From Gymnopilus junonius (Eukaryota; Basidiomycota; Agaricomycetes; Agaricales; Galerinaceae), in contig JADNYJ010000320.1 in assembly GCA_015501075.1 (NCBI GenBank), positions 1 to 36,713 of the forward strand: DNA of 36,713 bases, given 5' to 3'. Below the pieces are notes generated by a model, which saw only the letters and a program-made list of their open reading frames with translations, did no database searches and had not been told where the DNA came from. A program made the position numbers and the translations under genes. Of the stretch, positions 9,825 through 18,753 are shown piece by piece; position 1 is the first letter of the stretch, and every line of letters starts with the position of its first letter.

Positions 9825-12800
9825 ATGTTTTCCACCATGCCACGCCGACTCGGAAAGCAATCTACCAAAGTGACCGCTCACCGTGCCTTTGCTTGCGCAT
9901 TTCCGCGCTGCAATTCAATCTACCAGTCAGAAGGCCTCACCCTTCACGTCAAGCCAAGCACACAGTCCTGAGGATCTTCAGCCCAAACTCCCAGCACCTC
10001 CTCATCTGCAAACCCAGTGGCAGACCCAGCATCTTCTCGCCTGCAGACACCAGATCCCTGCCTCAGACACCGCCTCACACTCCAATATCGCATCCTCTGA
10101 CTTCTTCTTCTCTGACTTCTTCTCCAAATGCACCAAGCACTCCACATGCCTCACCACGACGGGACAGGACCCCTCTAGGATCACCTCGGCATCCGTATCC
10201 TGGCCCTCGAGTCAATTCCGCAGGGATTCACATTAAGAAGCACCCATACATTGATGGTACATTTTTACGTTTTGCAACCCAGTTGGTCCCTCGCTCACTT
10301 TACTCTCAAGGCACTCCCTGTGATGTCGATGGCTACGAGCTCGAGCCTGATGCTCGTCCGCCACCCCTCCACCTCAAGATTCTTCGACTATTCTCCTTTG
10401 ATACTAGGGCAGAATTTGAACTGTCAGAATGGATTTTTACGACTGCTGAGATCAGTGCCAGCAAAATCGACCAACTCATGCATATACTGACTGCAATGTA
10501 CCCTGATCAACCACCGCAGCTGCGAAGCATATTCAGATCTATGAGAAATCGACGCCGTTCTAGTTGGTGACATTGCTTGGAGCTCGTTTACCGTGAAGTA
10601 CAATGGACCGACAACTCTGGGCGATGACGGAAAGCCTCCAGTCTGGATGACACAGGACCATGAGGTTTGGTTTCGCGATCCCCTCTTGCTTCTGGAGGGC
10701 ATGATCGCCAATCCAGATTTCAATGGCGAGATTGACTTTGGTCCCAAGATTGTGAAAAGATGGGAAACGGCGATACAAGAATGTAATGTCTGGCAAGTGG
10801 GCTTGGGATCAGGCAGTAAGCACCTTATTTTTCTGTGCAGTTATGACAGCTGATATGTGTTGTAGGACATCTTGGCCCAGGATAAGGACTGCCACGGCGC
10901 CATGTTCGTCCCCGTTATCCTCGGGAGCGACAAAACAACTGTATCAGTTGCTACCGGCCAAACTGACTTCTACCCCCTGTACACCTCAATAGGAAACATG
11001 CATAATTCTGTGCACCATGCTCATAGGGGCGCTGTTGCTCTTGTCGGGTTCCTGGCAATTCCAAAATGTATGCACAATTTCTGATGAAACACGCATCAAT
11101 GCTGACTGTGCATTTACTTATAGCTTCGAAAGAGTACTCAAATGACGCCCAGTACCGCAAGTTCCGTCGACAATTGTTCCATACATCACTGGAGCATATT
11201 TTGGGTTCTGTGCGACCCTACATGTCCAAGCCTAAAGTCACCTTATGCGGCGATGGCCACTACCGCAAGGTGATATACGGCTTAGGTCCCTATATAGCCG
11301 ACTACCCAGAACAAGCTTTGCTAGCATGTATTGTACAGGGCTGGTGTCCGAAGTGAGTCCGTACCCTCATCTTTGCAGACGTACTATCCTAATATCTCTG
11401 CCAGATGCACAGCATTACCAGATAAGTTAGATGATCCCAGAGGAAGTCGGCGTTTGCATGAGCACACTGACACGCTGCTGGATGGCTGTACATTGAAGGA
11501 ATTATGGGATGACTACGGCATTGTCGGTGACTTGCTGGTGGGTATCGGCTACTTTTTATTTGCAGTTTGTGCCTGACAGACAGCATTTTTGCAGCCATTT
11601 ACTAAACTCTTTCCGCGGGCGGACATCCACGAACTTCTTACACCAGATCTCCTCCACCAAGTCATCAAAGGCACGTTCAAGGATCACCTTGTCGACTGGG
11701 TCGAGAGTTACATCAGGGACGTCATGTTTGAAGGGAACCCTAAAGGCGCCGATGCTGTCATTGCAGATATTGACTGCCGGTATGCAATTCTCTGTCCAGT
11801 CAGAGAGTATTGACCTTACTCTCTTCTAGGATTGCATGTGCACCGCCATTCCCCGGCCTCCGGCATTTTCACGAAGGGCGTGGTTTTAAACAGTGGACAG
11901 GAAATGATTCAAAGGGATTAATGAAGGTGTGCTATACTTGCTATACTCATTTCTGCTTGAACTATACTCAATCTCTTAAGGTCTATCTTCCTGCCATTGC
12001 TGGACATCTGCCAGATCAGATGGTCTGAGCAATTGCAACCTCATTGAATTCTGCTACCTGGCTAGATGCGACATCCTGGATGAAGACACACTCAACCAAA
12101 TGGACTCCGCCCTATCTGACTTCCATGAAAATCGCGAAATTTTTCGCTCTGTGCGGCCAGACGGCTTCTCTCTTCCACGCCAGCACTCCCTGTTCATTAC
12201 CATCGATCCATCGAGCTATTCGGTGCACCAAATGGTGTCTGCTCTTCTATCACCGAAAACAAGCATATCAAAGCTGTAAAGAGGCCTTACCGACGTTCGA
12301 ATCGAATAAGCCACTTGGCCAGATGCTGGTGACTAATCAGCATCTCAACAAGTTGGCCGCAGCCCGTGTCAACTTCGAAGCCCGGGGAATGTTGCGAGGC
12401 TCTGGACTTCCTATCCACCTTCTCGGAGAGGCCGTTGCCGCTGCTGCCATAACCATACCACCCCGAAGCCTGCACCCAAGCCAGATGATGATGAGCGAAT
12501 GGAATTTGGTGCAGCAGTCGACGAGCCTATGTCACAGTCTGAGGTCAAATTGGCAAAGACAGCTGGTACGTAATTCAGCCAATTTACTGGAATGAAAATT
12601 GATACCTCTTTTTTTTTAAGTGCGTAAAGTGCCCATAGACATATACCAATTTGCTCGCTGTGTCCACCAAGGCCGGCTCCCAGAACTGACATGCGCTACC
12701 TGTACGACATCTTAAATCCCAAAGCCTCGGTCCCCAGTTCCCGAGCTCCCCTCGACATACTGCCGACTGTCGATGGTCCTCTTCGTTGTTCAACTCAGTT

Positions 12801-13287
12801 CGTGCTGTCTATTATGCCCCCAGTGATCTGTCTGGCATTGGTGGAATGCATGAGGAGCAAATCCGGGCTGTACGCAAGTGGTACAATGGCCCTCCTCGGT
12901 ACGACTGCGTCTTCGTCGGGAACACGGATGCTGCAGATCAGCCTGGCTTCCGCGGTCTCAATGTGGCTCGGGTCCGCGTCTTCTTCTCATTCCAACACAA
13001 GCACGTCATCTACCCATGTGCTCTCGTTCATTGGTTTTCTCATGTCAGCAATGCTCCTGATCCTGTCACAGGAATGTGGAAGGTCAAACCCGACTATGAC
13101 AGGCGAGGAAATCCCATCTTGGCTGTCATTGCTGTGGACTCCATTTTTCGCGGGCACATCTCATTGGGGTTTGTGTATGCAGCACCTTCCCCGCCACGGT
13201 TTTGACCACAGCAAGGCATTAGATTCCTTCAAAACTTTCTACGTAAATAAGTATGCAGATCACCACACTCACGAAATTGCATTTTAA
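9825..13287 (+). pseudogene. Plavaka-type transposase, heavily mutated
   Basis: Family blocks appear in order but in shifting frames: a C2H2-like finger (CAFPRCNSIYQSEGLTLH), HPYIDG/GTPCDVDGYELEPDARPPP, EFELSEWIF, GDIAWSSFTVKYNG, a DGKRRYKNVMSGKWAWDQA block, VPVILGSDKTTVSVATGQ, HRGAVALVGFLAIPK, RKVIYGLGPYIADYPEQ, HTDTLLDG, RADIHELLTPDLLHQVIKGT, PPFPGLRHFHEGRGFKQWTG, LPAIAGHLPDQMV, FGAPNGVCSSITENKHIKAV, RYDCVFVGNTDA, YPCALVHWF and the terminal FKTFYVNKYADHH. Several introns with good borders are intact (10258 region; 10821-10863; 11069-11130; 11353-11404; 11537-11594; 11783-11829; 11928-11980). Lesions include frameshifts near 9945, 10500, 10540, 10760, 12045, 12196, 12300, 12440, 12690 and 12790, and a TGA at 12026-12028 where Arg is expected. 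It cannot give a full-length enzyme. The Plavaka name is from remembered family patterns. Confidence 0.8.
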
Positions 13288-13318
13288 TTTGAAAAGTTTC
13301 GTATTGATGCATAACCTA

Positions 13319-14226
13319 CTACAGACTTAGAGTATACACATACGCCCTCGCATATCGTAGACGAGCTTCTATGAGATTTTCCTCTGCTCGTAAGAGATTT
13401 TTCCCTGCCAATTCCAGCTCCTCTTCTGCTTCAGCATGACTGAGACTTGGCTGGGAATCAATGCTATCCTCATCGTCTTCAGCCACAGATGCTTGAGGCG
13501 ACGACTCGGAGAAAGGCAGCCACTGTGAAACTGGAGTCCACTGGAGTCGCGGTGCGGGCCTCCCATCCAAAACCACAAAGCGCGAAGGAGCTGACAACAC
13601 ATCACGCGAGAGATTTGGAGTCCACATGGCATGGTTGACCTGCCGATGTTTTGAGGGCTGCGTACTTTGAGGAGGGTGTTGGCGTTGAGGGACGAGTTGG
13701 GAGGATAGTACATGGGTGGGTGAGGTAGATGGATCTTGACGAGCAGGGCTGGCACTTGCTGAAACCGCCTGGAAAAGTATGAAATTTCATAAATATCGAA
13801 GACCAATAAGACACACGATCTTTTCATTTAAGTATTTGACTATGGCTTCTCCTCGGTGCACTGCCTCCTTCGCGTCCTGCCTGTCACACCACTGACTATC
13901 GAATGTCGACATTTGTGATTCATCTGAACCTGATCTGTGAAGTGACTAGCAATGTATTGGCCATGAACTCGGCTTCATCATACAAGGGGTGGCTTTGAGA
14001 TCCTTCAGTGTGCAAGGATTGTTGTCTGATTTGACTGACAGTTCACGGAGTCTCTTGGTGCGAAGTGTTGTAGACTCTAAAAGCTATAGGTTGCTAAGAT
14101 GCTTGTAATGTCAATGAAAGCACAAAAACTCACCGCGTTTTTGGATACTTCAACTTCTTCCTCTTTGACAGTCTCAAGCGCGCTCTGGCCGTGAGCACGA
14201 TCACGATGCACTGTTGCGTTGGCCAT
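13319..14226 (-). pseudogene. Second passenger gene of the transposon, frameshifted coiled-coil protein
   Basis: Exon 1 is 14226-14134 (31 codons, ending EEVEVSKNA, donor GTGAGT). After an acceptor CTATAG, the next block reads LLESTTLRTKRLRELSVKSD and NPCTLKDL, then jumps frame near 13995 to SHPLYDEAEFMANTLLVTSQ. It jumps again near 13930 to SGSDESQMSTFDSQWCDRQD and AKEAVHRGEAIVKYLNEKI. An intron of about 48 nt (donor GTGTGT, acceptor TTTCCAG) leads to a proline/serine-rich segment, MWTPNLSRDVLSAPSRFVVL and a C-terminal coiled coil (HAEAEEELELAGKNLLRAEE, then IEARLRYARAY). Function is unknown. Two frameshifts and otherwise good exons suggest fairly recent decay. It converges on the transposase with only 31 bp between the stops. 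Confidence 0.55.
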
Positions 14227-14740
14227 CTCGGGAGGTGTATTAAGTGCCAGTGCGGGTGGAGCCTGAGGACTGGCACTCCATATCTGATGGGCAAATACAG
14301 GTCAACATGAAATTTTCTCGAGCAAGGCGTCTTTCCTCACCTGTAGGATAAGTTGAAATGCACACTAGACGAGTTCCAGGGAGAGGTAGGCAAGAGATCA
14401 TGGAGGGAAAACCCAACGAAGATGAGCAAGTCAGAAGAATTGTACACGAGTGACGCATGGGAACGTCAGGCACTGGGTATAATCAACACTATTTTTGGAC
14501 AATTTTCCAAGTTGTGCTGGCACAGTGGTAAGTCGCGATTATGTTTTTGGTATGTTCGCAGGTTCGATCCCCAGCTCGTCCCAATCACTCGACTTGGCAA
14601 GTATGCCTTTCAGACCATGAAAGCAGGTAAAGTACGAGAAGTGGATGTATCTGACTTCATTTGAATTTCATGGTTTGTTCAAAGTCGATAAAAGGGGGAT
14701 AAAAGTGACTTGAAAGTATAAGTACTAAAAGTACATGGGC
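14227..14740. other. Right subterminal region of the transposon
   Basis: About 510 bp between the last passenger gene and the right inverted end. A plus-strand open frame (14353-14664) has no recognisable domain and is probably fortuitous. The distal part (14690-14740) is rich in AAAGT/ACTTG/AGTAC words that mirror the left subterminal region and may be transposase-binding repeats. Confidence 0.4.
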
Positions 14741-14756
14741 TGTATTTCTTCTGATG
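14741..14756 (-). repeat. Right terminal inverted repeat
   Basis: TGTATTTCTTCTGATG on the plus strand, the exact reverse complement of the left end at 6832-6847. Confidence 0.8.
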
Positions 14757-14758
14757 TA
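14757..14758. repeat. Target-site duplication TA, right copy
   Basis: TA directly outside the right inverted end; the partner is at 6830-6831. Confidence 0.7.
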
Positions 14759-14872
14759 TTTAGAGCGAGTTACAGGGGGTTTCTGCTTCAGTTTGTCTTC
14801 GCCCGAGTCCGCTTCCAACCTAGGTCTTTTTGAAGGGTGAGTGGTAGTGACTTCTGAGTTGTTCTCCTCCAT
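14757..14872 (-). pseudogene. BTB/POZ domain gene, 5' part (first 38 codons)
   Basis: ATG at 14872 opens MEENNSEVTTTHPSKRPRLE, then ADSGEDKLKQKPPVTRSK, then runs into the transposon end. A polar leader with KRPRLE and KPPVTRSKY directly before a YWFDxGDV core is the usual start of agaric BTB proteins, and that core is found at 6829 and below on the same strand. In its present state the frame continues into transposon sequence and stops at 14657, a 71-codon dead end. The native promoter would lie to the right of 14872. Confidence 0.85.
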
Positions 14873-15075
14873 GGATTTTCGAAGACACGTTTACGAAAAT
14901 AAGGCCTTGCAAGAGATGAGGGTGCTGGAAAGTACAGCTCACCAACAGCTCACGAGTCACAAGGTTGTGACTGTTCAGAGATTCCACGTGATGCTGCTAA
15001 AGTCCTTGGACGCAAACATCTCCACACACGACGATTCTATCATTTCTCTTCTGATCCCGTTGCTTTTTTTTCACT

Positions 15076-15083
15076 ATTATATA
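15076..15083 (-). promoter_or_regulatory. TATA box, probable promoter of the BTB gene
   Basis: TATATAAT on the minus strand, about 205 bp upstream of the BTB start at 14872. It is preceded by a GC-rich stretch and followed by a T-run. It is the best core promoter candidate in the gap; assignment is by position. Confidence 0.4.
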
Positions 15084-15273
15084 GCTCTATGTCATGGCGC
15101 GCCTTATGTGTGCCGCCCCGATTTGTCAAATGTTCCCTGTTACACCCGATTCAGAAAATATAATTACCTCCTTCCCAGCACATCCCGGTCCAAGCCCCGC
15201 CTCGTTGTGCGACGATTTCATAACAATACGTGGAGAAAGAGCTTGATAGGCTTGGAAGATAAATGAGTTTAAA

Positions 15274-15957
15274 TCACAGGTTGGCAGCGCTCTTAGCCAG
15301 CGCATCCGCCTTGCGATTAAAACACCGAGGAACATGCCAAAATCCAGCAGCAACACGATCACTCTCCAATTTCGTAACATATGCATCGAGATTGACAAAT
15401 AAATCAAAGTTCTTAGGGCGTTTACCCTCCGATGTTCGCCATCCACGTTCCTAACAATTAGATCTTTGGTTAGCCAAGACACGAAAAGGTAGGAACAAGA
15501 CAAAATCAAAGACTCACCCGCCAAGAAGGATACCACTCCGTAATTCCTTTCACGACATATCCTCCAACTTCTTCAACCCCTCGATTGCAGCCAACAATTC
15601 GGCGCGTTGATTAGTACGAGGCTTAACGGTGTCGATATTATCATCAACTGGAATGCTCCAGGACTGCACCACCTCGTCGCTATCTCCAGCCGTGATTCCT
15701 AAACCGGCCTTGGCCTGAAGAGTGTTCGAACCATTATTTGTACACGCGCCGTCGGTGAACACGATCTGGGCGTGGTGGCATGTAGGCTGGACAGTGTGTG
15801 GCAGAGCCCAATCGTCGCCGAACGAGTCATGGGGGCAGCAAGCGGCGAAATATCGGTGGCAGTCTGAGCACTCGACGAAGAGACGGGAGAGCGGGTAGCT
15901 TTGGAGCGTCTCGCAGAAGACGACTTTTCGTCCTTGGATGATTGTGTTCTCTGGCAT
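15274..15957 (-). pseudogene. Ribonuclease H-like protein, paralogue 2 (inactivated)
   Basis: Exon 1 (15957-15518) and exon 2 (15450-15274) with a 67-nt intron align with paralogues 1 and 3; exon 2 is exactly 177 nt in all three. The N-terminal cysteine cluster, the catalytic Asp in VFTDGACTNNG and the Glu in RTNQRAELLAAIEGL are present. After GLKKLE the sequence jumps to GYVVKGITEWYPSWR: about 40 codons are deleted, including the third catalytic Asp (TDSEYV), and the frame is shifted, giving a stop at 15550. Exon 2 is still fully open (ERGWRTSEGKRPKNFDLF, then ADALAKSAANL). One deletion is therefore the only lesion I see, which points to recent loss. Confidence 0.8.
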
Positions 15958-16038
15958 GTTTCCAGTATCTGAGGTCCTACTCTGGTGGCGAATTGGTGGT
16001 GATGGTGGTGGTAGTTAGAGTTGAAAGGAGTAAATCGT

Positions 16039-16080
16039 GTCTCTTATAATAAAGAGACAAAGGCGCGGATCAGCGCCTTT
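16039..16080. repeat. Two abutting perfect palindromes upstream of RNase H paralogue 2
   Basis: GTCTCTT-ATAATA-AAGAGAC at 16039-16058 is followed without a gap by AAAGGCGC-GGATCA-GCGCCTTT at 16059-16080. Stems are 7 and 8 bp, both with 6-nt loops. They lie 80-125 bp upstream of the paralogue 2 start at 15957. The first contains a TATA-like word on both strands (minus TATTATAAG), so it may overlap the core promoter. Confidence 0.6.
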
Positions 16081-16687
16081 ATGTTAGTCACGCTGCTTGT
16101 GTCCCTGCCCTTTGTCATTAATCAAATGTTTCTGGCGACCGCCATTGTACAGTCCCAATGGCAAGGCATACATTCTCCGGTCTCCTTTTAAATATGAAGT
16201 AACTGATACAGTACGTACCCTTTGACCGACCATCAAACTGGATTCCTGGTACTCGTGGATGCATAGGCACCTGCTTCCAAAGCCTTTCAGAAGACAAAAG
16301 CATCACAATTTTACTTGGTACTTACCTAGCCTTACCTTCACAATAATAGAATAATCTCGAATACGTCGAAGTAAAACAAGCAAATAGACCGTTCGGAAGC
16401 CGGGAGCTATGTATTGTAGACAAGAATTATAAAATTTGACGTGTTCAACAAGAATAATTTCCAATGCTGGAACAGAAGTAAAGCAAAGGAAGAAACCGTA
16501 ATTATCTGAAGGTCTAAGGTATCTAAACAAGCCACATTATAAGCATATAGGGTACTCAACAGGTATACGGTAGAAGAGAGTGAAAATGAGTATAGGTAAC
16601 CCAGTCCAATCCTTTGAAGGAGGCGTCTCGATGTATCCCATGCGCCAGCTCTTGACCTGAAGACGAACGAATTCGGAGAAGAATTCA

Positions 16688-17490
16688 TTAATTTTTCACC
16701 GCTCGCTTCGCCAGCGCGTCAGCCGCATGGTTAAATGCCCTTGGAACGCGCCAGAAACCAACTACGACACGATCTTCCTCCAATGAGGTGATGAAGTCGT
16801 CCAGCCTCATGAATAAATCGAGGTTCGTAGGTCGTTTGCCGTCGGAAGTCCTCCATCCGCGCTTCTGCAGTAGATAACAATAGTTTGTCAGAGAAGACGC
16901 AAAAAGGATAAGAAGAAGACACAAAAAGGATAAGAAGAAAGAGCGGGACGCACTCGCCAGGAAGGAAACCATTCTGTGATGCCTTTGACAACGTACTCCG
17001 AGTCAGTCACTACGACATACGTAGCACGGTCCTCTTTCGTGTGTTGCCTATCAAAGGCTGGTTTGTGACCATGAGAAGCGTCATGTTGAGATGCCAGCTC
17101 CAGTCGATTCAAGCCCTCAATAGCCGCTAGAAGCTCGGCGCGTTGATTCGTACGGGGCGCCTCAAAATCAACAGAGTCGTCGACAGAGATGCTCCAAGAG
17201 TGGTCGTGCAAACCACCTTCACCTCCGATGCTAATCCCCAATCCAGCCTTGGCTCGAGCGGAGCCATTGTTCGAACACGCGCCGTCCGTGAAAACCAGTT
17301 TACCGTGCTCGCAGTGCGACTTTTCTGGTTCGTAGAGGTCACCTCCGAAAGAGCTATGAAGACAGCACGCGGCGAAGTACCGGTGACAGTTGTGGCATTC
17401 AACTATAAGCTCGCTGACGTCGAGACGGGCGAGAGAAGGGCAGAAGATGACTTGGCGGTCCTCGACGTATTGGTTTTTAGGCAAATTCAT
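16688..17490 (-). CDS. Ribonuclease H-like protein, paralogue 3 (intact)
   Basis: Exons 17490-16954 and 16864-16688 with an 89-nt phase-0 intron give 237 aa. The layout matches paralogue 1: a cysteine cluster (C32-x2-C35, CC42-43, C60-x-H62), then D69 in FTDGACSNNG, E119 in RTNQRAELLAAIEGL, D163 in VVTDSEYV and D228 in AADALAKR. All four metal-binding acidic residues of RNase H are present. The ATG at 17490 gives MNLPKN and is the only good start. It lies about 730 bp upstream of the dead paralogue 2 in the same direction, so these two are a tandem pair. The middle loop is shorter than in paralogue 1. Confidence 0.85.
16893..16936. repeat. 22-bp tandem duplication inside the intron of RNase H paralogue 3
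   Basis: Two head-to-tail 22-bp units (GAAGACGCAAAAAGGATAAGAA and the next unit with one G-to-A change) begin at 16893 and 16915. They explain why this intron is 89 nt while that of paralogue 2 is 67 nt. Confidence 0.75.
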
Positions 17491-18201
17491 AGCGGTTGGG
17501 TTTTGGGAGGTGGGGACGAGCGTTGAGTTTCGCTGGCGGACTCAACATCAAGCGGGATTTTAAAATCTTAGATGACTCGCCAGGCGGAAGCGATGCCGCT
17601 CTTTCGGAGTCAAAATTACGTCACTTGCCGAGGTGGCCGTCTCGCCAGGCGAGGCCATCGATTGGCATCGATTCCAGCTCATAACCGAAGTACAACTGTT
17701 TGTTAGAGTACTGTATCAAAGCGAAGAAGTGGCTCCCGCTTTCGGATCGCTTCCTAGCCTGAAGATGGCTTGCAAAGTGGACTATGTGGAGGGACATTGA
17801 AATACTGTGGTACGATATTTGTACGATATAATTGAGTTCTCTTTTCTAATTTGGGTTTTTGGTTTCTCGCGGCGGTGACCCGTGTTTCCTTCCTCTTTTC
17901 CTCGATGCATATTTGTATCTGTCCGTCGAGCTTAACTGAATGGACTAGGGCGTTTTCGGTGATACTGCGCCACTCGCCCTTTCTAAATAAACTGCAATTA
18001 CCTTCTTCGCCTGTAAGCTCCCGGCATTGTCTGTCTCCTACTTAAATTAGAGTAAGTAAATTTAAAGGCGAAATACTTCAAAAAACAGTTTTATTTGACT
18101 GTTGACAAATCCCGTGAGTTATTACAATTCGATACATATCCCTTCACATTTCAAGACTGATGGAACTGAGCCCTGTCTCTGTGGCCACTATCACTAGAGC
18201 T
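17491..18201. other. Intergenic, no gene seen
   Basis: About 700 bp between RNase H paralogue 3 and the secreted protein gene. It is partly GC-rich near 17560-17660, where the word TCGCCAGGCG recurs, then AT-rich. A plus-strand frame at 17851-18045 has no supporting features. Confidence 0.4.
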
Positions 18202-18588
18202 TTATGAGACCGCAACACTCTCCCAATTAACTCTGCCGCCAACGAACATCATTAGTTCCACTCCATCAAAAACATTCACTCGGAGAGCTTACCCGGCAGG
18301 CGCGGTTCCACATCCAGAGCCACCACCAAGCACCAAGCCCGCGCCATTGGTGCAAGAATCGTGGCCACCGCCAGAAATGAAGAACTCAATTTCACTGGGG
18401 ACATCCGAATATCTGATTGACTTTGTCGAGCCGCCTCCCAAACTGAGACATTCTCCAGATGGCACTCCGAAACTCCCGCCGCTAGAGCCAGAGCAGCCCG
18501 CCCCGGAGAAGAGAGTGATTGTGGCTGACATCGCTAGAGAAGCGGATGCGAGGAGAGCGGTGGCGACGAAGACGACGTTGAATTGCAT
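18202..18588 (-). CDS. Small secreted cysteine-containing protein
   Basis: Two exons, 18588-18293 and 18232-18202, with a 60-nt phase-2 intron (GTAAGC...GGCAG), give 108 aa ending AGVNWESVAVS. A classic signal peptide opens it (MQFNVVFVATALLASASLAM). The mature part is glycine/serine-rich with cysteines in GAGCSG, GECLSL, HDSCTNG and GSGCGT, four in all, so two disulphides are possible. The motif SEIEFFISGGGHDSC looks like the core of a family of small secreted basidiomycete proteins, function unknown. Predicted location is outside the cell or in the wall. The start is the only ATG before the hydrophobic segment. Confidence 0.75.
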
Positions 18589-18746
18589 TATGTTAAGATG
18601 ACGTAGCTTCTAGATAACAAAAGTGGGGTGAGTTGGAGGTTATACTACAGCATGACGAACAGGAGATTTGGAAGGAAAGGCTCGTATGCTAACCTGGTCG
18701 AATGTGGGAAGAGGAGCTGAGTGAAAAAGTCCCAGAGGGAGAGGGT

Positions 18747-18753
18747 ACTTATA
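18747..18753 (-). promoter_or_regulatory. TATA box of the secreted protein gene
   Basis: TATAAGT on the minus strand, 159 bp upstream of the ATG at 18588. A possible leader intron (AG/GTTAGC, acceptor ATCTAG) lies between and would explain the distance. Confidence 0.5.

Larger units (their letters stand above)
6832..14756. mobile_element. Plavaka-type DNA transposon, 7925 bp, with three genes
   Basis: The element is bounded by CATCAGAAGAAATACA at 6832-6847 and its perfect reverse complement at 14741-14756. Weaker inverted similarity runs further in: TACTTTCACAAGTG near 6871-6884 against GACTTGAAAGTAT near 14708-14720. It carries a Plavaka-type transposase gene (+), a long passenger gene of unknown function (-) transcribed divergently from it, and a coiled-coil gene (-) converging on the transposase end. 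It interrupts a BTB gene so that precise removal with one TA restores the frame, which fixes both borders independently of the repeats. The transposase is dead, so any recent jump would need help from another copy. Confidence 0.82.
6608..14872 (-). other. Exon 1 of the BTB gene, interrupted by a 7.9-kb insertion
   Basis: The ancestral exon 1 ran from 14872 to 14757 and then continued at 6829 to 6608. Joining 116 nt, which include one TA copy, to the 222 nt gives 338 nt, that is 112 codons plus two bases. That is the phase 2 which the first intron (6552-6607) requires. The codon at the break becomes TAC (Tyr) between SerLys and TrpPheAsp, matching the usual start of a BTB core. The rejoined gene would encode about 351 aa. 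Confidence 0.85.

Noticed and set aside
9893..10570. A 225-codon serine/proline-rich frame as a separate gene
   Set aside because: It contains transposase blocks and an intron read through at about 10258-10313; it is part of the broken transposase.
14500..14600. tRNA-like boxes (TGGCACAGTGGTAAG and GGTTCGATCCC)
   Set aside because: The two boxes are well spaced, but the anticodon, T and acceptor stems do not pair, so no cloverleaf forms. At most a decayed tRNA-derived fragment; more likely chance.
2191..17490. RNase H genes as parts of LTR or LINE retroelements
   Set aside because: No reverse transcriptase, integrase or gag block nearby, and each copy keeps the same intron, so retroposition is unlikely.
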